Below, piece by piece: positions 26,846-36,429 of a DNA stretch of 64,000 bases. The notes beneath the pieces are model-generated. The model was not told where the DNA came from. It made no database searches and was given only the letters and a program-made list of their open reading frames with translations. Position 1 is the stretch's first letter, and each line of letters begins with the position of its first letter. The position numbers and the translations under genes are program-made. Source of the DNA: Nitrosotalea devaniterrae (GTDB taxonomy: Archaea > Thermoproteota > Nitrososphaeria > Nitrososphaerales > Nitrosopumilaceae). The stretch covers positions 178,451 through 242,450 of the forward strand of contig LN890280.1 of the NCBI GenBank assembly GCA_900065925.1, read 5' to 3'.

Positions 26846-27304
26846 ATGGACTTATCAGAATTTCATAATCTATTCTCACTATTAACCAATTTTAAAAAAA
26901 ATAGATTTCATCCCATGGTGTGGATTAATGGTGATCCCCAGATTGGGGAAAATGTATCTATAGGATTTTTTTCAGAGGTAAATTCTAAAGATGCTAAAGT
27001 ACAGATTGGTGATTCTTGTGATATTGCATCTTTTGTATCCATTAACTGCGCAGATTCTCACAAAAAATGTATTGAATTATCTGAAAAAATTGAACGTAAA
27101 GACATCATACTTGAACAAAACGTGTTTGTAGGTTCTCATGTTGTAATTAAGGGCGGGGCATATATCGGACACCATTCTGTGATTGCATCAGGTACAATAG
27201 TGGAAGGGATCAAGATACCGCCATATTCTCTAGTCTCAGGTAATCCTATGAACATCAAAGAAGGATATTATGCGAAAAAAATTAACTCTGATGATAAAAA
27301 ATAA
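26846..27304 (+). CDS. Left-handed beta-helix acyltransferase (NeuD-like)
   Basis: 152 residues. Hexapeptide-type repeats are visible from about residue 30 to 130 (NPQIGENVSIG-type turns, IGDSCDIASFVSIN, LEQNVFVGSHVVIKGG, IGHHSVIASGTIV, YSLVSGNP). The catalytic histidine could be in ADSHKK or GSHV. It acylates an amino or hydroxyl group of a sugar. The methyltransferase remnant at 27291 overlaps its end, as in an original operon. Confidence 0.83.
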   Translation: MDLSEFHNLFSLLTNFKKNRFHPMVWINGDPQIGENVSIGFFSEVNSKDAKVQIGDSCDIASFVSINCADSHKKCIELSEKIERKDIILEQNVFVGSHVVIKGGAYIGHHSVIASGTIVEGIKIPPYSLVSGNPMNIKEGYYAKKINSDDKK

Positions 27305-27703
27305 CATTTTCAAAGGAGTGGGATGATAGATTCAAAGAAGGTACTCATCTTAGTGTTTGGCCATGGTCTGACTTGGTCAGTTACGTTATGCGATATGCCA
27401 GTCCTACTGGAAAAGATTTCTCTGTGTTAGAACTTGGGTGTGGTGGTTTTCTTTGTTACATTCTGACTATGCTAAAGGTCGAAAAGATTCTGACATGTTC
27501 ACAAAAACAGGATATGATTATGGACAATTTACCTCTGTGGGCAGAGTGCACTTCTCTAACAAAGAACACTTGCTAGATTTGTTCAATGGTTTCGATATTC
27601 TAGTTCTAGAACACAAAGAAATCAAGACAGAAATGCCTATGAATGAAAAGATCTTTGCTTCATGGAATCTGGTTGCACAAGAAAACTGTCTAGTTATATG
27701 AAA
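27291..27703 (+). pseudogene. Decayed SAM-dependent methyltransferase
   Basis: ATG 27291 overlaps the upstream stop. The first frame reads MIKNNIFK and meets TGA at 27324; a one-base shift near 27313-27320 opens EWDDRFKEGTHLSVWPW and then LELGCG, the methyltransferase glycine motif (27427-27447). The next frame carries a carboxyl end (HFSNKEHLLDLF, EHKEIK, FASWNLVA) ending at 27703. The middle of about 90 residues, including most of the SAM domain, is missing. So at least two frameshifts and an internal deletion. Confidence 0.75.
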
Positions 27704-27913
27704 TTCCAACTAGTAGATATGTTGTCATTAAAAACTGATAAATCTGTTCAATGCAATTATGTAAAGCCATTGAAAAATGATATATTAAGAATGGCGTTTA
27801 GTTGCAAAAAGGCACAACGTGATTTTAGATTCAAACTAATCTATAATCTAAGTGAGGGATTGGATGAATACATGCAATGGGAAAATACTTTGCAGACTCT
27901 AGAAGAAAAATGA
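27704..27913 (+). pseudogene. C-terminal fragment of an SDR sugar epimerase
   Basis: In a third frame, about 70 residues read FQLVDMLS, then YVKPLKNDILRMAFS, then YNLSEGLDEYMQWE and end at TGA 27913. This is the pattern of the last helices of NAD-dependent epimerases (reLvdml ... DilRmafSt ... ynleEGLkey). The cofactor and catalytic parts are absent, so the piece is a remnant left by a deletion that also clipped the methyltransferase. Confidence 0.65.
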
Positions 27914-28090
27914 AAAACTCGTTTTCTTAAGTATTTATAAAAAAGTTTTCGTCAAATCTGAATCGAATTCAGCTATCTGAAGTCTTCAGGTTGTGTTAAC
28001 ATGAGGAAAGTTGTAAGTACACCGTATATGTGCATCCTTCACTAAAATTTCAATTTTCTAAATCAAAAGTCATGGATTTAGTTTAAATCC
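27914..28090. other. Intergenic gap without a gene
   Basis: AT-rich, several T- and A-runs and one 13-codon frame (ATG 28000) that looks random. I see no RNA or repeat in it. With the two pseudogenes the decayed stretch without an intact gene is about 790 bases (27305-28090). Confidence 0.5.
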
Positions 28091-29038
28091 TTAATACATG
28101 GAATCATATTCTTTAGGCATTTTTAGATATGGCTCGAATCTAGGATTTGGTTCTACAATTAATTTTGAATTCTGTGGAAATAGTGTAGATATATGATAAT
28201 AGCATTTTGCAAAAAATTGATTTATTTTCGTTCTATGTTTAGGAAATCTGTCCTGCATTGGTTCGTAGTATTTCTCGATTGGCACTTTCTTAGTAAGTAG
28301 GTCTTTCCATTGTTCGTTGGCAAGATCAACAAGACTTGGTCTTGATTCCCAATTTTCAAAAACTTTTGGATTCTGATCTGCATATTTTGTAGCAGTAAAT
28401 CTAAAGTGAATTTGTGCTCTCCTGTATTTTTCCCTTCCAACACACGACCCCTTGTGAACTATTGCTTCATGAAAAAATAATAAATCGCCAGCTTTTACAG
28501 GAACACAAATTTCATTTTTCAAATGACCTCTTATCGTAGAATTACTTCCTTCCAAATCTTTGTTGCCCTTCTTATGACTTTTTGGTACGACATAAAAACC
28601 GCATTCATTATACAGTGGAAGAGTTGCCTTTATGCTAATTGTCTTTCCATCCAGTTCTATAGCGTCTCGGTGCCAATTCTGCCATGTACTATATCTGTAA
28701 GTTGTATGCATTCTGTTAAATGACATGAAAATATCATTATGTCCATAATGGGCCATGATCTCATTTGAATATTCTGCTATTTGTGAATCCATTATGGCTT
28801 TGAATATGTCAATCTCAAAAATATCTGGATGAAAAACATGTTCGATTTTCTCTATCATTTTATTCGAAATTTTTCCATTTGCTCTGTGATACGGATAAAG
28901 TCGTTTTTCACACTTTTCAATCATTCGCCTACTTGCTTCTCTTGCCCTTTCAAGTGATTCGTATGCCACATTTTTACTTACTACTAGATATCCTTCCTCA
29001 TCAAAAAATTTCTTTTGTGCTTCTGAGAGAAAGTTCAT
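28091..29038 (-). CDS. Phytanoyl-CoA dioxygenase (PhyH) family oxygenase
   Basis: 315 residues from ATG 29038; a TATA-like element 27 bases upstream argues against the TTG at 29059. The iron facial triad can be placed: H-x-D in WHRD and the distal histidine in IVHKG, followed by RRAQIHFR with the 2-oxoglutarate arginine. It should hydroxylate a small molecule or glycan intermediate using Fe(II) and 2-oxoglutarate. Homologs occur in antibiotic and glycan clusters. Substrate unknown. Confidence 0.85.
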   Translation of the reverse strand: MNFLSEAQKKFFDEEGYLVVSKNVAYESLERAREASRRMIEKCEKRLYPYHRANGKISNKMIEKIEHVFHPDIFEIDIFKAIMDSQIAEYSNEIMAHYGHNDIFMSFNRMHTTYRYSTWQNWHRDAIELDGKTISIKATLPLYNECGFYVVPKSHKKGNKDLEGSNSTIRGHLKNEICVPVKAGDLLFFHEAIVHKGSCVGREKYRRAQIHFRFTATKYADQNPKVFENWESRPSLVDLANEQWKDLLTKKVPIEKYYEPMQDRFPKHRTKINQFFAKCYYHISTLFPQNSKLIVEPNPRFEPYLKMPKEYDSMY

Positions 29039-29152
29039 TACTAATTTGGATGGAAACAACTATTAATATTTTTCACATTTTTAACATTTGACAGTTACGA
29101 TTTAACCAACCAAGTAATAAGAATTAATATGTAAGGAATAATCAGAATATCG

Positions 29153-29863
29153 ATGAACATACTGGTAATTGTTGCACACCCTGACGACGAAATTTTGGGT
29201 GCAGGTGGCGCAATTCTAAAACATACTCAAAAAGGCGATATTGTAAAAATAATATATCTAGCTACTGGGATTACTTCTAGACGAAAATCTGGACATCATA
29301 ATGTTTCATCATATGAATCTAAAACAAATGATGTTAAACATATGAAAAAAGAGATTGAAGATCTACGAACTGATGCAAGGAAAGCTTGTAGCCTATTGAA
29401 AGTCAAAAATGTGAAATTTTATGAATTTCCAGATAATGAAATGGATTCAATTCCACTTTTAAAAGTAGTAAAGACTATTGAGACAGAAATTGAGATGCAT
29501 AAACCTACTCGGGTTTATACTCATCATTATGGAGATCTGAACGTTGATCACCAAATAGTATATGAAGCAACACTGACTGCATGTAGGCCAGTTAATACTA
29601 CTGTTAAGGAGCTGATTTGTTTTGAGGTTCCTTCTTCAACTGAATGGAATTATCCCATTACCTTCAATCCTAATTATTTTGTTAATATAAAATCTCAATT
29701 AGAAGTAAAAATAAAAGCCATGGAAGCGTACAAAAATGAAATAAGAAAATTTCCGCATCCTAGATCATCAGAAAACCTCAGAGTAGTTGCTAAGAGATGG
29801 GGCAGTGTTTCTGGTAATGAAGTCGCTGAAGCATTTGAAATCATACGAATGATTGAAAAGTAA
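29153..29863 (+). CDS. PIG-L/LmbE family N-deacetylase
   Basis: 236 residues. The zinc motif AHPDDE (residues 9-14, VAHPDDEILGAGG) and the later HHYGDLNVDH box with two histidines are those of LmbE/PIG-L deacetylases, which remove acetyl from GlcNAc-type substrates. The full sequence length and a tail with EAFEIIRM are normal. In this cluster it may free an amine for reacylation or methylation. The next gene (WbqC-like) is convergent, 3 bases away. Confidence 0.9.
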   Translation: MNILVIVAHPDDEILGAGGAILKHTQKGDIVKIIYLATGITSRRKSGHHNVSSYESKTNDVKHMKKEIEDLRTDARKACSLLKVKNVKFYEFPDNEMDSIPLLKVVKTIETEIEMHKPTRVYTHHYGDLNVDHQIVYEATLTACRPVNTTVKELICFEVPSSTEWNYPITFNPNYFVNIKSQLEVKIKAMEAYKNEIRKFPHPRSSENLRVVAKRWGSVSGNEVAEAFEIIRMIEK

Positions 29864-29866
29864 TTT

Positions 29867-30556
29867 TTACCAATTTTTAGAATTGGCTAAAATAGTTTTG
29901 GTATTGTCTCCCTCATTGAAAAGAACATCTATTATAGAAAGATATGGTATGAATTCTCCGTGAATCTGTCTATATATTGGGTGTTCGAATTTCTCAAATA
30001 TTACTTCAATTCCGGCATTCTCAAACAATTTTACATCCAAATAATTTTTTCCTATTTCTCCAGAAATATAACAAGTTGCTCCTAATTTTTGACAAATTTC
30101 TAATAATTTAGTGGATTTTGTTGATTTTGTATCTAGCTCGGATGATCTAACTGTTTTTGTAGTCAAATTTAACACTGAACAAAAATATTTGATAAACTCT
30201 AAATTCAAGTCTATTAGTTTTTTCCATTCTTTACTTAGAATATTCTCAATAGAATTCCAGTATCTGTCAAAGAAAGGCGCCACTTTATAATTTTCTTTTA
30301 TGCTGTTTCTGTGTTTTTCTCTCCAATCCATATCATTAGCTATTTTGATTTCATTAAATTTTATATCATGTGGTTTTGATATGGGAACTGGTAATATTTT
30401 GGTTCCTTGAAATGTTCGAATTTTATTTTTGTTATCTCCGCCTCCCGTGGAATATAGAACATCATCAAGATGTACAAATACATCACATGTTTGTATTTTT
30501 TTAAAATATCCTAAATATGGCAAATAACCTGGTTGTCTAATTATGACTTTTGTCAT
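29867..30556 (-). CDS. WbqC-like family protein
   Basis: 229 residues. The front RQPGYLPYLGYFKKI and DVFVHLDDV, then NRRIR-like KNKIRTFQGTKILPVPI, follow the WbqC family, found in O-antigen and nonulosonic-acid clusters and thought to act as acyl or amino-acid transferases. No catalytic residue is known to me. It shares the island context with PseG- and PseB-like genes just beyond. Reaction open. Confidence 0.82.
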   Translation of the reverse strand: MTKVIIRQPGYLPYLGYFKKIQTCDVFVHLDDVLYSTGGGDNKNKIRTFQGTKILPVPISKPHDIKFNEIKIANDMDWREKHRNSIKENYKVAPFFDRYWNSIENILSKEWKKLIDLNLEFIKYFCSVLNLTTKTVRSSELDTKSTKSTKLLEICQKLGATCYISGEIGKNYLDVKLFENAGIEVIFEKFEHPIYRQIHGEFIPYLSIIDVLFNEGDNTKTILANSKNW

Positions 30557-30650
30557 TTATTATCATGAAGAAATACTTCTAGTTTTCTATTTATCATTTG
30601 CCTCTAATTCTATCGATGATATTTTCATAAGAAATACTATAATTTTACGT

Positions 30651-31655
30651 TTAATCCATATTAAGAAGATTTTTTGCTACGCGCAAACACCCCTTACCAT
30701 CTACTATTTTTCTTCCTAATTGATAGATTTTTTTCCTATTTTCATAATTATCCAAAATACCAATAATTCTTTCTACCCTTGTAAAATTATCGTCCCAATA
30801 ACCATAATTCACGGCGCAACCATTATTTTCCATGCTTATTGCTGTTGGTAATTGATGCTTATCAACCGGAATTAGTATCGAAGGAACACCGAGACATGCT
30901 AATTCATAGGACGTTATACCAGAGGATGAAATTACAAGATCCTGGTTTACAAATAGCGATGCCATGTCTCCCACCGATGTTCTGATTTTCACATTATCAA
31001 ATTTACTGGCATAATTGATTAACGTGTCACTTTTCTTAAAACTTGGACCTATAACAGCAGTTATTCTATAATTTTTTTTACCAAAGAATCTTACAAATTT
31101 CTTTGCTAAGCCCGATTCATCAGATCCACCAAATGTTAAAAGTATATTTCTAATCCCTCTTTTTGAAACTGAATATTCTTTTCGTTTATCAAGAAATTCT
31201 CTTCGCAGAATCATGTATTTTGGACCTGTATAAATTTGAGATTTTTTATTGATTTTTTTATAATTATGATAGTTATTGACAATTGAACCATTAAACAAAT
31301 AATTGGAAAATACTTTCATGTTGCCCAAATCATCTATTATTGCGGTTTTGCAAATTCCATAAAATAATTCTCCATAAAGTTCATTATGTATTGGCAAATC
31401 AATTATGAGATTTTTTATGGAGTCTAGAATGTTTTTACATGATTTTATTTCATCCCTGATATTTTCACTCTTTATAGTCATGAATGGAATTTTCTTATTT
31501 TCAATATGTGATAGAAATTCGTCTTTATTTTTTACAATAAATGTTACTTCCTTTCCTTGCTTGCAAATCTCTTCTGCTAATGATAAACATCTGTAAAAGT
31601 GACCGGAACCTATTTTCTTCCCCATGTCAACTCGGATGCCAAAATCATACTTCAC
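30651..31655 (-). CDS. PseG-like UDP-sugar hydrolase
   Basis: 334 residues. The amino-terminal motif RVDMGKKIGSGHFYRCLSLA is the PseG/SpsG signature, including the G-x-G-H histidine. A GT-B-like second half has LTFGGSDESG, ISSSGITSYELACLG and PVDKHQLPTA. PseG releases the 2,4-diacetamido-trideoxyhexose from UDP before NeuB-type condensation. With the PseB-like gene (31738) and DegT genes it supports a pseudaminic or related route. Confidence 0.85.
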   Translation of the reverse strand: MKYDFGIRVDMGKKIGSGHFYRCLSLAEEICKQGKEVTFIVKNKDEFLSHIENKKIPFMTIKSENIRDEIKSCKNILDSIKNLIIDLPIHNELYGELFYGICKTAIIDDLGNMKVFSNYLFNGSIVNNYHNYKKINKKSQIYTGPKYMILRREFLDKRKEYSVSKRGIRNILLTFGGSDESGLAKKFVRFFGKKNYRITAVIGPSFKKSDTLINYASKFDNVKIRTSVGDMASLFVNQDLVISSSGITSYELACLGVPSILIPVDKHQLPTAISMENNGCAVNYGYWDDNFTRVERIIGILDNYENRKKIYQLGRKIVDGKGCLRVAKNLLNMD

Positions 31656-31737
31656 ATATACTGCATGACAAACTTACCTTATGAATTTGACCCTATAGAA
31701 AAATTCAATTATCTATCTATTTACCGTAAATTTACCA

Positions 31738-32733
31738 ATGACACTAAAAAATAAGAAAATTCTCATTACGGGAGGTACTGGTTCTCTTGGTCATGCATTG
31801 ACTTCTCGCTTGTTAAAGATGGGTGTAGAAACTGTCAGAATTTACAGTAGAAATGAAAATAAACAAGTCCAAATGGATTCTGAATTCAAAGACTCACGAC
31901 TACGTTTCTTTGTGGGTGATGTTCGTGACTTGCAGAGGCTTACACGAGCACTAGAAGATGTTGATATTGTTTTTCATGCTGCAGCCTTGAAACACGTACC
32001 TGTGGTAGAGTACAACCCATTTGAAGCAATAAAGACTAACGTGCTTGGATCACAAAACGTCATAGATGCATCTCTTATGAATAATGTGGAAGTTGCTCTA
32101 TGCATTGGTACTGATAAAGCCGTCTCACCACTCAACACATATGGTGCTACTAAATTACTAATGGAAAAATTATTTGCCACAGCACATAATTATTTGAATA
32201 AACAACGTCACAAAACTAAATTTCTTGCAGTAAGATATGGAAACGTGCTTGGTAGTAGTGGTTCTATTGTTCCAAAGATCATTTCTCAGATAATGGCAAA
32301 CCAAAAAATCACAATCACAGATCCCACTATGACAAGATTTAACATTACTATGAACCACGCTCTGGATTTTATTTTCAGAGTTCTTGAAAAAGGTGATAGC
32401 GGTGAAATTTTTGTACCGCAGTTAAAGGCATATCAGTTAAGTGATATGCGTGATGTATTGCTTGATTTATTAAAATCTGATAACAAAACACAATTAATTC
32501 CAGTTAGAACTGGTGAAAAATATCATGAATCATTGATTAATCAAGATGAGTTGAGATATACTTATGATGACGGCGAAGATTATGTAGTTACCCAGAAACT
32601 AGATAATCTAAAGAAAAGAGGTTTCAAAAAGGCTACTTTGAAGAAAGAATATTCATCTGATAATGTAGAATTATACTCAAAAGATGAGCTAAAGAAGATT
32701 CTCATTAAGGAAAAATTGATTCCAATTAAATAA
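31738..32733 (+). CDS. pseB: PseB-like UDP-GlcNAc 4,6-dehydratase (inverting)
   Basis: 331 residues. TGGTGSLGHAL forms the NAD(P) loop; FHAAALKHVP, the GTDKAVSPLNTYGATKLLMEKL active site (T-D-K, Y-x3-K) and YGNVLGSSGSIVP are typical of PseB/CapD-type short dehydratases. It starts the pseudaminic or bacillosamine-type pathway from UDP-GlcNAc. Divergent from pseG-like gene with an 82-base gap. Substrate inferred. Confidence 0.9.
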   Translation: MTLKNKKILITGGTGSLGHALTSRLLKMGVETVRIYSRNENKQVQMDSEFKDSRLRFFVGDVRDLQRLTRALEDVDIVFHAAALKHVPVVEYNPFEAIKTNVLGSQNVIDASLMNNVEVALCIGTDKAVSPLNTYGATKLLMEKLFATAHNYLNKQRHKTKFLAVRYGNVLGSSGSIVPKIISQIMANQKITITDPTMTRFNITMNHALDFIFRVLEKGDSGEIFVPQLKAYQLSDMRDVLLDLLKSDNKTQLIPVRTGEKYHESLINQDELRYTYDDGEDYVVTQKLDNLKKRGFKKATLKKEYSSDNVELYSKDELKKILIKEKLIPIK

Positions 32734-32763
32734 CATATCTGTCTATTTTATAATACGTGGAAA

Positions 32764-34659
32764 TTAATCCACACTTCTTATGATGTTGCATATTCTATCA
32801 GTTGATTTTCCATCATTTCCATAGTTGAAATTCCTTATCACTTCCTCTCTTCCTTTTTTTAAGCTCTCAGCATGTTTTCCTTCTACAAGAATTTGTTTTA
32901 AAATATTCTCTAGCTCATTATAATTTTCAGTATAAAATGAAGCACCATATTTCTCAACACGGGAAGGGTAATCTTCCCATTTTTCTTTTGAAATATTTAC
33001 TGAGATTAACGGCTTTTCATGAAATATTGCCTCTAATCCTATGCTGGAATAATCAGTTATGAGTACATCTGCAGCAGATAATAACATGGTTAAATCTATG
33101 TCTTGTACCATAAAATATCTTAATCCTTTACATTTCTGAGAAATTTTTTCAATTTTATTATGGCTATATTCTGATTCTATTCTGTATAATGGGTGAATCT
33201 TGATTATTATCTCAAAATTGTTTTCATTACAAAATCCTATCAGCTCAGACATCCAAAGTTCGTCTGTCTCATGCCATCTTGACATTCCAATTACTACTAG
33301 TTTCTTATTCTTGGTCACTTTCAATATCTCTTCTAATTTGATCTTTGATTTTGTTGAATCCAAATGCTTGATATAGTCATATTTGGGATTTCCTGTTACA
33401 ATAATTCTATTTTCCTCATAACCTAATTTTGTCAATGCTTCTTTAGCCTGAATTCCTGGAACGCAAATTTTGTCAACTTTTAACCATTTTGAATAGAATG
33501 GATTGGAATCAACTAATCCTGGAGGAATAGAGATGCTTTGTATGGAATGTTTTTTAGCAATCTCTGTTATTGTGTTCTCGAATATTTCTCCAGTGGGAGC
33601 TATGACGATAGATTTAACTTGCATTTTTGCAATTACATGATCACAAATAATCATTATTGCAATCGTTCTAAATGATTTCTCTATCAACTCTGATGTAAAG
33701 TCTTTGAAAGCAAATACTGTAGATTGTGAATTTGCAATTTTATTTATCTGATTTTTTGTATCGTGTCCAATTTCATTATTCTTTATTTCTTGATAAATAA
33801 TATTAAATTCCTCAAAGATGTTTATGAAGGGTCTCTTCGATTTTGATAGGACTAGTCCTGTAGAGAGATCAGCAGTTATTATGTGAAAATGATCCTTGTC
33901 TTCTACAAGTTTATCCATGATGGGATATAGTGGTCTTATGTATAGATCCTCTCTTATTGCACTTACAAAAAAGCAGCACATGGCTTCATATGGTACATCA
34001 TCTAGTATTTTCTTGTCAACTCTGTCCAGTATTTTTTTTATGACATCCACTTGCAGGTGATGTTGAAATTTATATGATGTTGAATGAACAAGAAATGTAA
34101 ATATCCTTGATGCAAATTTATAATACATCTTAAATTTACTGTATGATAATCCGCTCCCAAACGAATGTTTTAGTATTTGTCTTTGTTTAGAAACGAACAT
34201 TTTTCTTCTATATTCAGACGTATTTTGATCAAACTCTTCTCCATGATATTCAATTTGGTCTCCTTTGATTACTCCTATTTTCATTTGAATTGAATATCCT
34301 AGACTTTCTGCAAATCTTAAGATGGAAAAATATACTGAAGAGAAAAGAGTATCAAGAATAAATATTGTTGATGTCTTGTCCTCTATGATTTTTCTTATTC
34401 TTATTAGAAAAGCAAGTTGGAGAAAAATCTGATATTCATATCCTTCGAATATCGTCATGTTGTTAAATCTGATATTTTGTAGCGCGATCTTGTATTTTTC
34501 ATGAATATCCTTTGCAATTTTTACCACTTCCTCCCATTTTGGACCCTCCTCTGGGATTACGTCATTTAATTTAACAACTTTTTTTCCTAAAGAATTTAAA
34601 AAATCAAACATTTGAGTATTAGAAGTAATGATTTGATATTGTTCACTAATTGTTTCCAA
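32764..34659 (-). CDS. Large CDP-glycerol glycerophosphotransferase-like protein
   Basis: 631 residues. The last ~250 residues are GT-B-like: KICVPGIQAKEALTKLG, IVTGNPKYD, VVIGMSRWHETD, IKIHPLYR, and LLSAADVLITDYSSIGLEAIFHEKPLI, the motif of CDP-glycerol:polyglycerol-phosphate transferases. The first half is a long helical domain I do not recognise. It likely builds a phosphate-linked or sialyl-type surface polymer. Start is a TTG at 34659 with an in-frame stop upstream; an ATG at residue 17 is possible. Confidence 0.7.
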   Translation of the reverse strand: METISEQYQIITSNTQMFDFLNSLGKKVVKLNDVIPEEGPKWEEVVKIAKDIHEKYKIALQNIRFNNMTIFEGYEYQIFLQLAFLIRIRKIIEDKTSTIFILDTLFSSVYFSILRFAESLGYSIQMKIGVIKGDQIEYHGEEFDQNTSEYRRKMFVSKQRQILKHSFGSGLSYSKFKMYYKFASRIFTFLVHSTSYKFQHHLQVDVIKKILDRVDKKILDDVPYEAMCCFFVSAIREDLYIRPLYPIMDKLVEDKDHFHIITADLSTGLVLSKSKRPFINIFEEFNIIYQEIKNNEIGHDTKNQINKIANSQSTVFAFKDFTSELIEKSFRTIAIMIICDHVIAKMQVKSIVIAPTGEIFENTITEIAKKHSIQSISIPPGLVDSNPFYSKWLKVDKICVPGIQAKEALTKLGYEENRIIVTGNPKYDYIKHLDSTKSKIKLEEILKVTKNKKLVVIGMSRWHETDELWMSELIGFCNENNFEIIIKIHPLYRIESEYSHNKIEKISQKCKGLRYFMVQDIDLTMLLSAADVLITDYSSIGLEAIFHEKPLISVNISKEKWEDYPSRVEKYGASFYTENYNELENILKQILVEGKHAESLKKGREEVIRNFNYGNDGKSTDRICNIIRSVD

Positions 34660-34915
34660 ATGATCCTGTAACTCTTTGGACTTTACATTGTTGCCAGTTA
34701 AAAAAAAATCTCACATATCATATGATTTTAGAACAGATTATTTTTGTTATTAAAGTATACGAAAATATTTGAGATATACTACTGCCAAATCTGATAGTTT
34801 TTTGTATATGAGAACAAAAAAGGACCGATAAATCTAAACTTTGAAGATTTCAAGTTGTACTCTGCTACCTAAAATATACTAAACTTTTATTGTACGCAAA
34901 GAACCAGTTTATGGA

Positions 34916-36409
34916 TTGAGTAACATTCGTGTCACGTATTCTGGACTGATTGCCTTTGTAGTTTCTTTTGCTAGCGTCATCACGGGAACTTTTTTTGTAA
35001 TAATAGTCACTAGAAGGCTAACTCCTGATGAATTTGGAACATGGACTCTAGTTAACAGTATGTTGTTTTATGTTTTAATTCTTGAACCAATCATTAGCAA
35101 TTGGTCGTCAAGACAAGTTGCCAGAGGAGAAAAAGTAGGCAAGACTGCAATTTTTACAGGCAGCCTATTCTCTGCCGGGGGATCTGCAATTTTTATAGTT
35201 ATGATGATTTTTGTTTCACATAATCTTGGAGCCGATCTGAATATCTTACTTTTAGCTGCAGCATTAGTACCATTGAACATAATTAACGGTGTTTTAGGAT
35301 CTGTATGTCTTGGATACAAACCACATTTTGTATCATATGGTCTCTTTGCGTTTGAGACATCAAAACCACCAATTGGGTTTGTATTTGTATATTTACTTCA
35401 TTTTGGCATTGTAGGTGCATTTCTAACTGTAATACTTTCAAGTCTTATACGTACAATTTTACTAATAATAGCAGCTAGAAACATCATATCTGGAAAAATT
35501 GAAAAACAGACAATCAAGTTTTGGTTGAAAATGTCATGGCTTGTTACTTATCAGAATATTGCAGGAATAATTTTTAGATTAGATGTAATACTTGTCTCCC
35601 TTGTTTTTCATTCTCTTAGTATATTGGCTTTCTGGGGTGCGTCTCAAACGATTGGATATGTTGTTCTCAACGCAGGAAATATCGCTCAAGCTCTTTATTC
35701 AAAGTTATTGGCTACTGGAAAAAAAGCTCTTGCTGAAGAGACACTTACTAGAACAATATTCTTTGCAATACCTATAACTGCTACATGTATAGTCTTTGCC
35801 AAACCTGCACTGCATGTATTAAATCCTCTTTATGATGGTGCTATTTACTCAGTTTGGTTTGTCACTCTTGCTTCTCTTTTTAGTACTATCAAAACCGTAA
35901 ACTATGGAATACTTACAAGTTATGAAACTGTAGACATGGGCCAACAAGCATCGTTTAAGGCGTATGTTCGAAGTAAATTATTTTCTGTACCTACGCTCAA
36001 TTATGTTTCGTATATTTCGTATGTTGCTCTTCTTGCTCTTTTCTTATTTGTAATGAGAACCCCGCAAATGTCTCAACTTTTCATTGTTTCTATATGGTCA
36101 TTAATCTTACTTGTGACTACCATTCCAGTTACTGCATATACCACAATAATTGTAAAAAAACAACATAATGTTAATTTTCAGTATGGTACCATAACAAGAT
36201 ACGTAATTGTGGCTATATTTTCTTCTTTGGTTGTTTTCTTTATCTCAGATGGAGTACTTGAGTATCCAGAAAACATATTTGAGTTTATTGTGCAAGTAAT
36301 TCCATTTATGTTGGTGGGTGCGTTTCTCTACTTTGGAATTAATTATTTGATAGACGTATCTACGAAAAATCTTTTTAGATCAATTGTTAAAGAATTGATG
36401 AAAAAATAA
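34916..36409 (+). CDS. Wzx-type polysaccharide flippase
   Basis: 497 residues with about 14 hydrophobic segments throughout, as in MATE/MOP flippases of lipid-linked oligosaccharides. The beginning FVSFASVITGTFFVIIVTRRLTPDEFGTW is the common RxLxPxEFG start. It should flip the lipid-linked glycan to the outer side. The only start in range is TTG at 34916. It is alone on its strand between two minus-strand gene groups. Confidence 0.88.
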   Translation: MSNIRVTYSGLIAFVVSFASVITGTFFVIIVTRRLTPDEFGTWTLVNSMLFYVLILEPIISNWSSRQVARGEKVGKTAIFTGSLFSAGGSAIFIVMMIFVSHNLGADLNILLLAAALVPLNIINGVLGSVCLGYKPHFVSYGLFAFETSKPPIGFVFVYLLHFGIVGAFLTVILSSLIRTILLIIAARNIISGKIEKQTIKFWLKMSWLVTYQNIAGIIFRLDVILVSLVFHSLSILAFWGASQTIGYVVLNAGNIAQALYSKLLATGKKALAEETLTRTIFFAIPITATCIVFAKPALHVLNPLYDGAIYSVWFVTLASLFSTIKTVNYGILTSYETVDMGQQASFKAYVRSKLFSVPTLNYVSYISYVALLALFLFVMRTPQMSQLFIVSIWSLILLVTTIPVTAYTTIIVKKQHNVNFQYGTITRYVIVAIFSSLVVFFISDGVLEYPENIFEFIVQVIPFMLVGAFLYFGINYLIDVSTKNLFRSIVKELMKK

Positions 36410-36429
36410 AATTAAAGATTATCATATGA

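Noticed and set aside
27980-28090. Short frame ATG 28000 as a leader peptide
   Set aside because: Thirteen codons, no promoter or neighbour in the right place; lies in decayed DNA.
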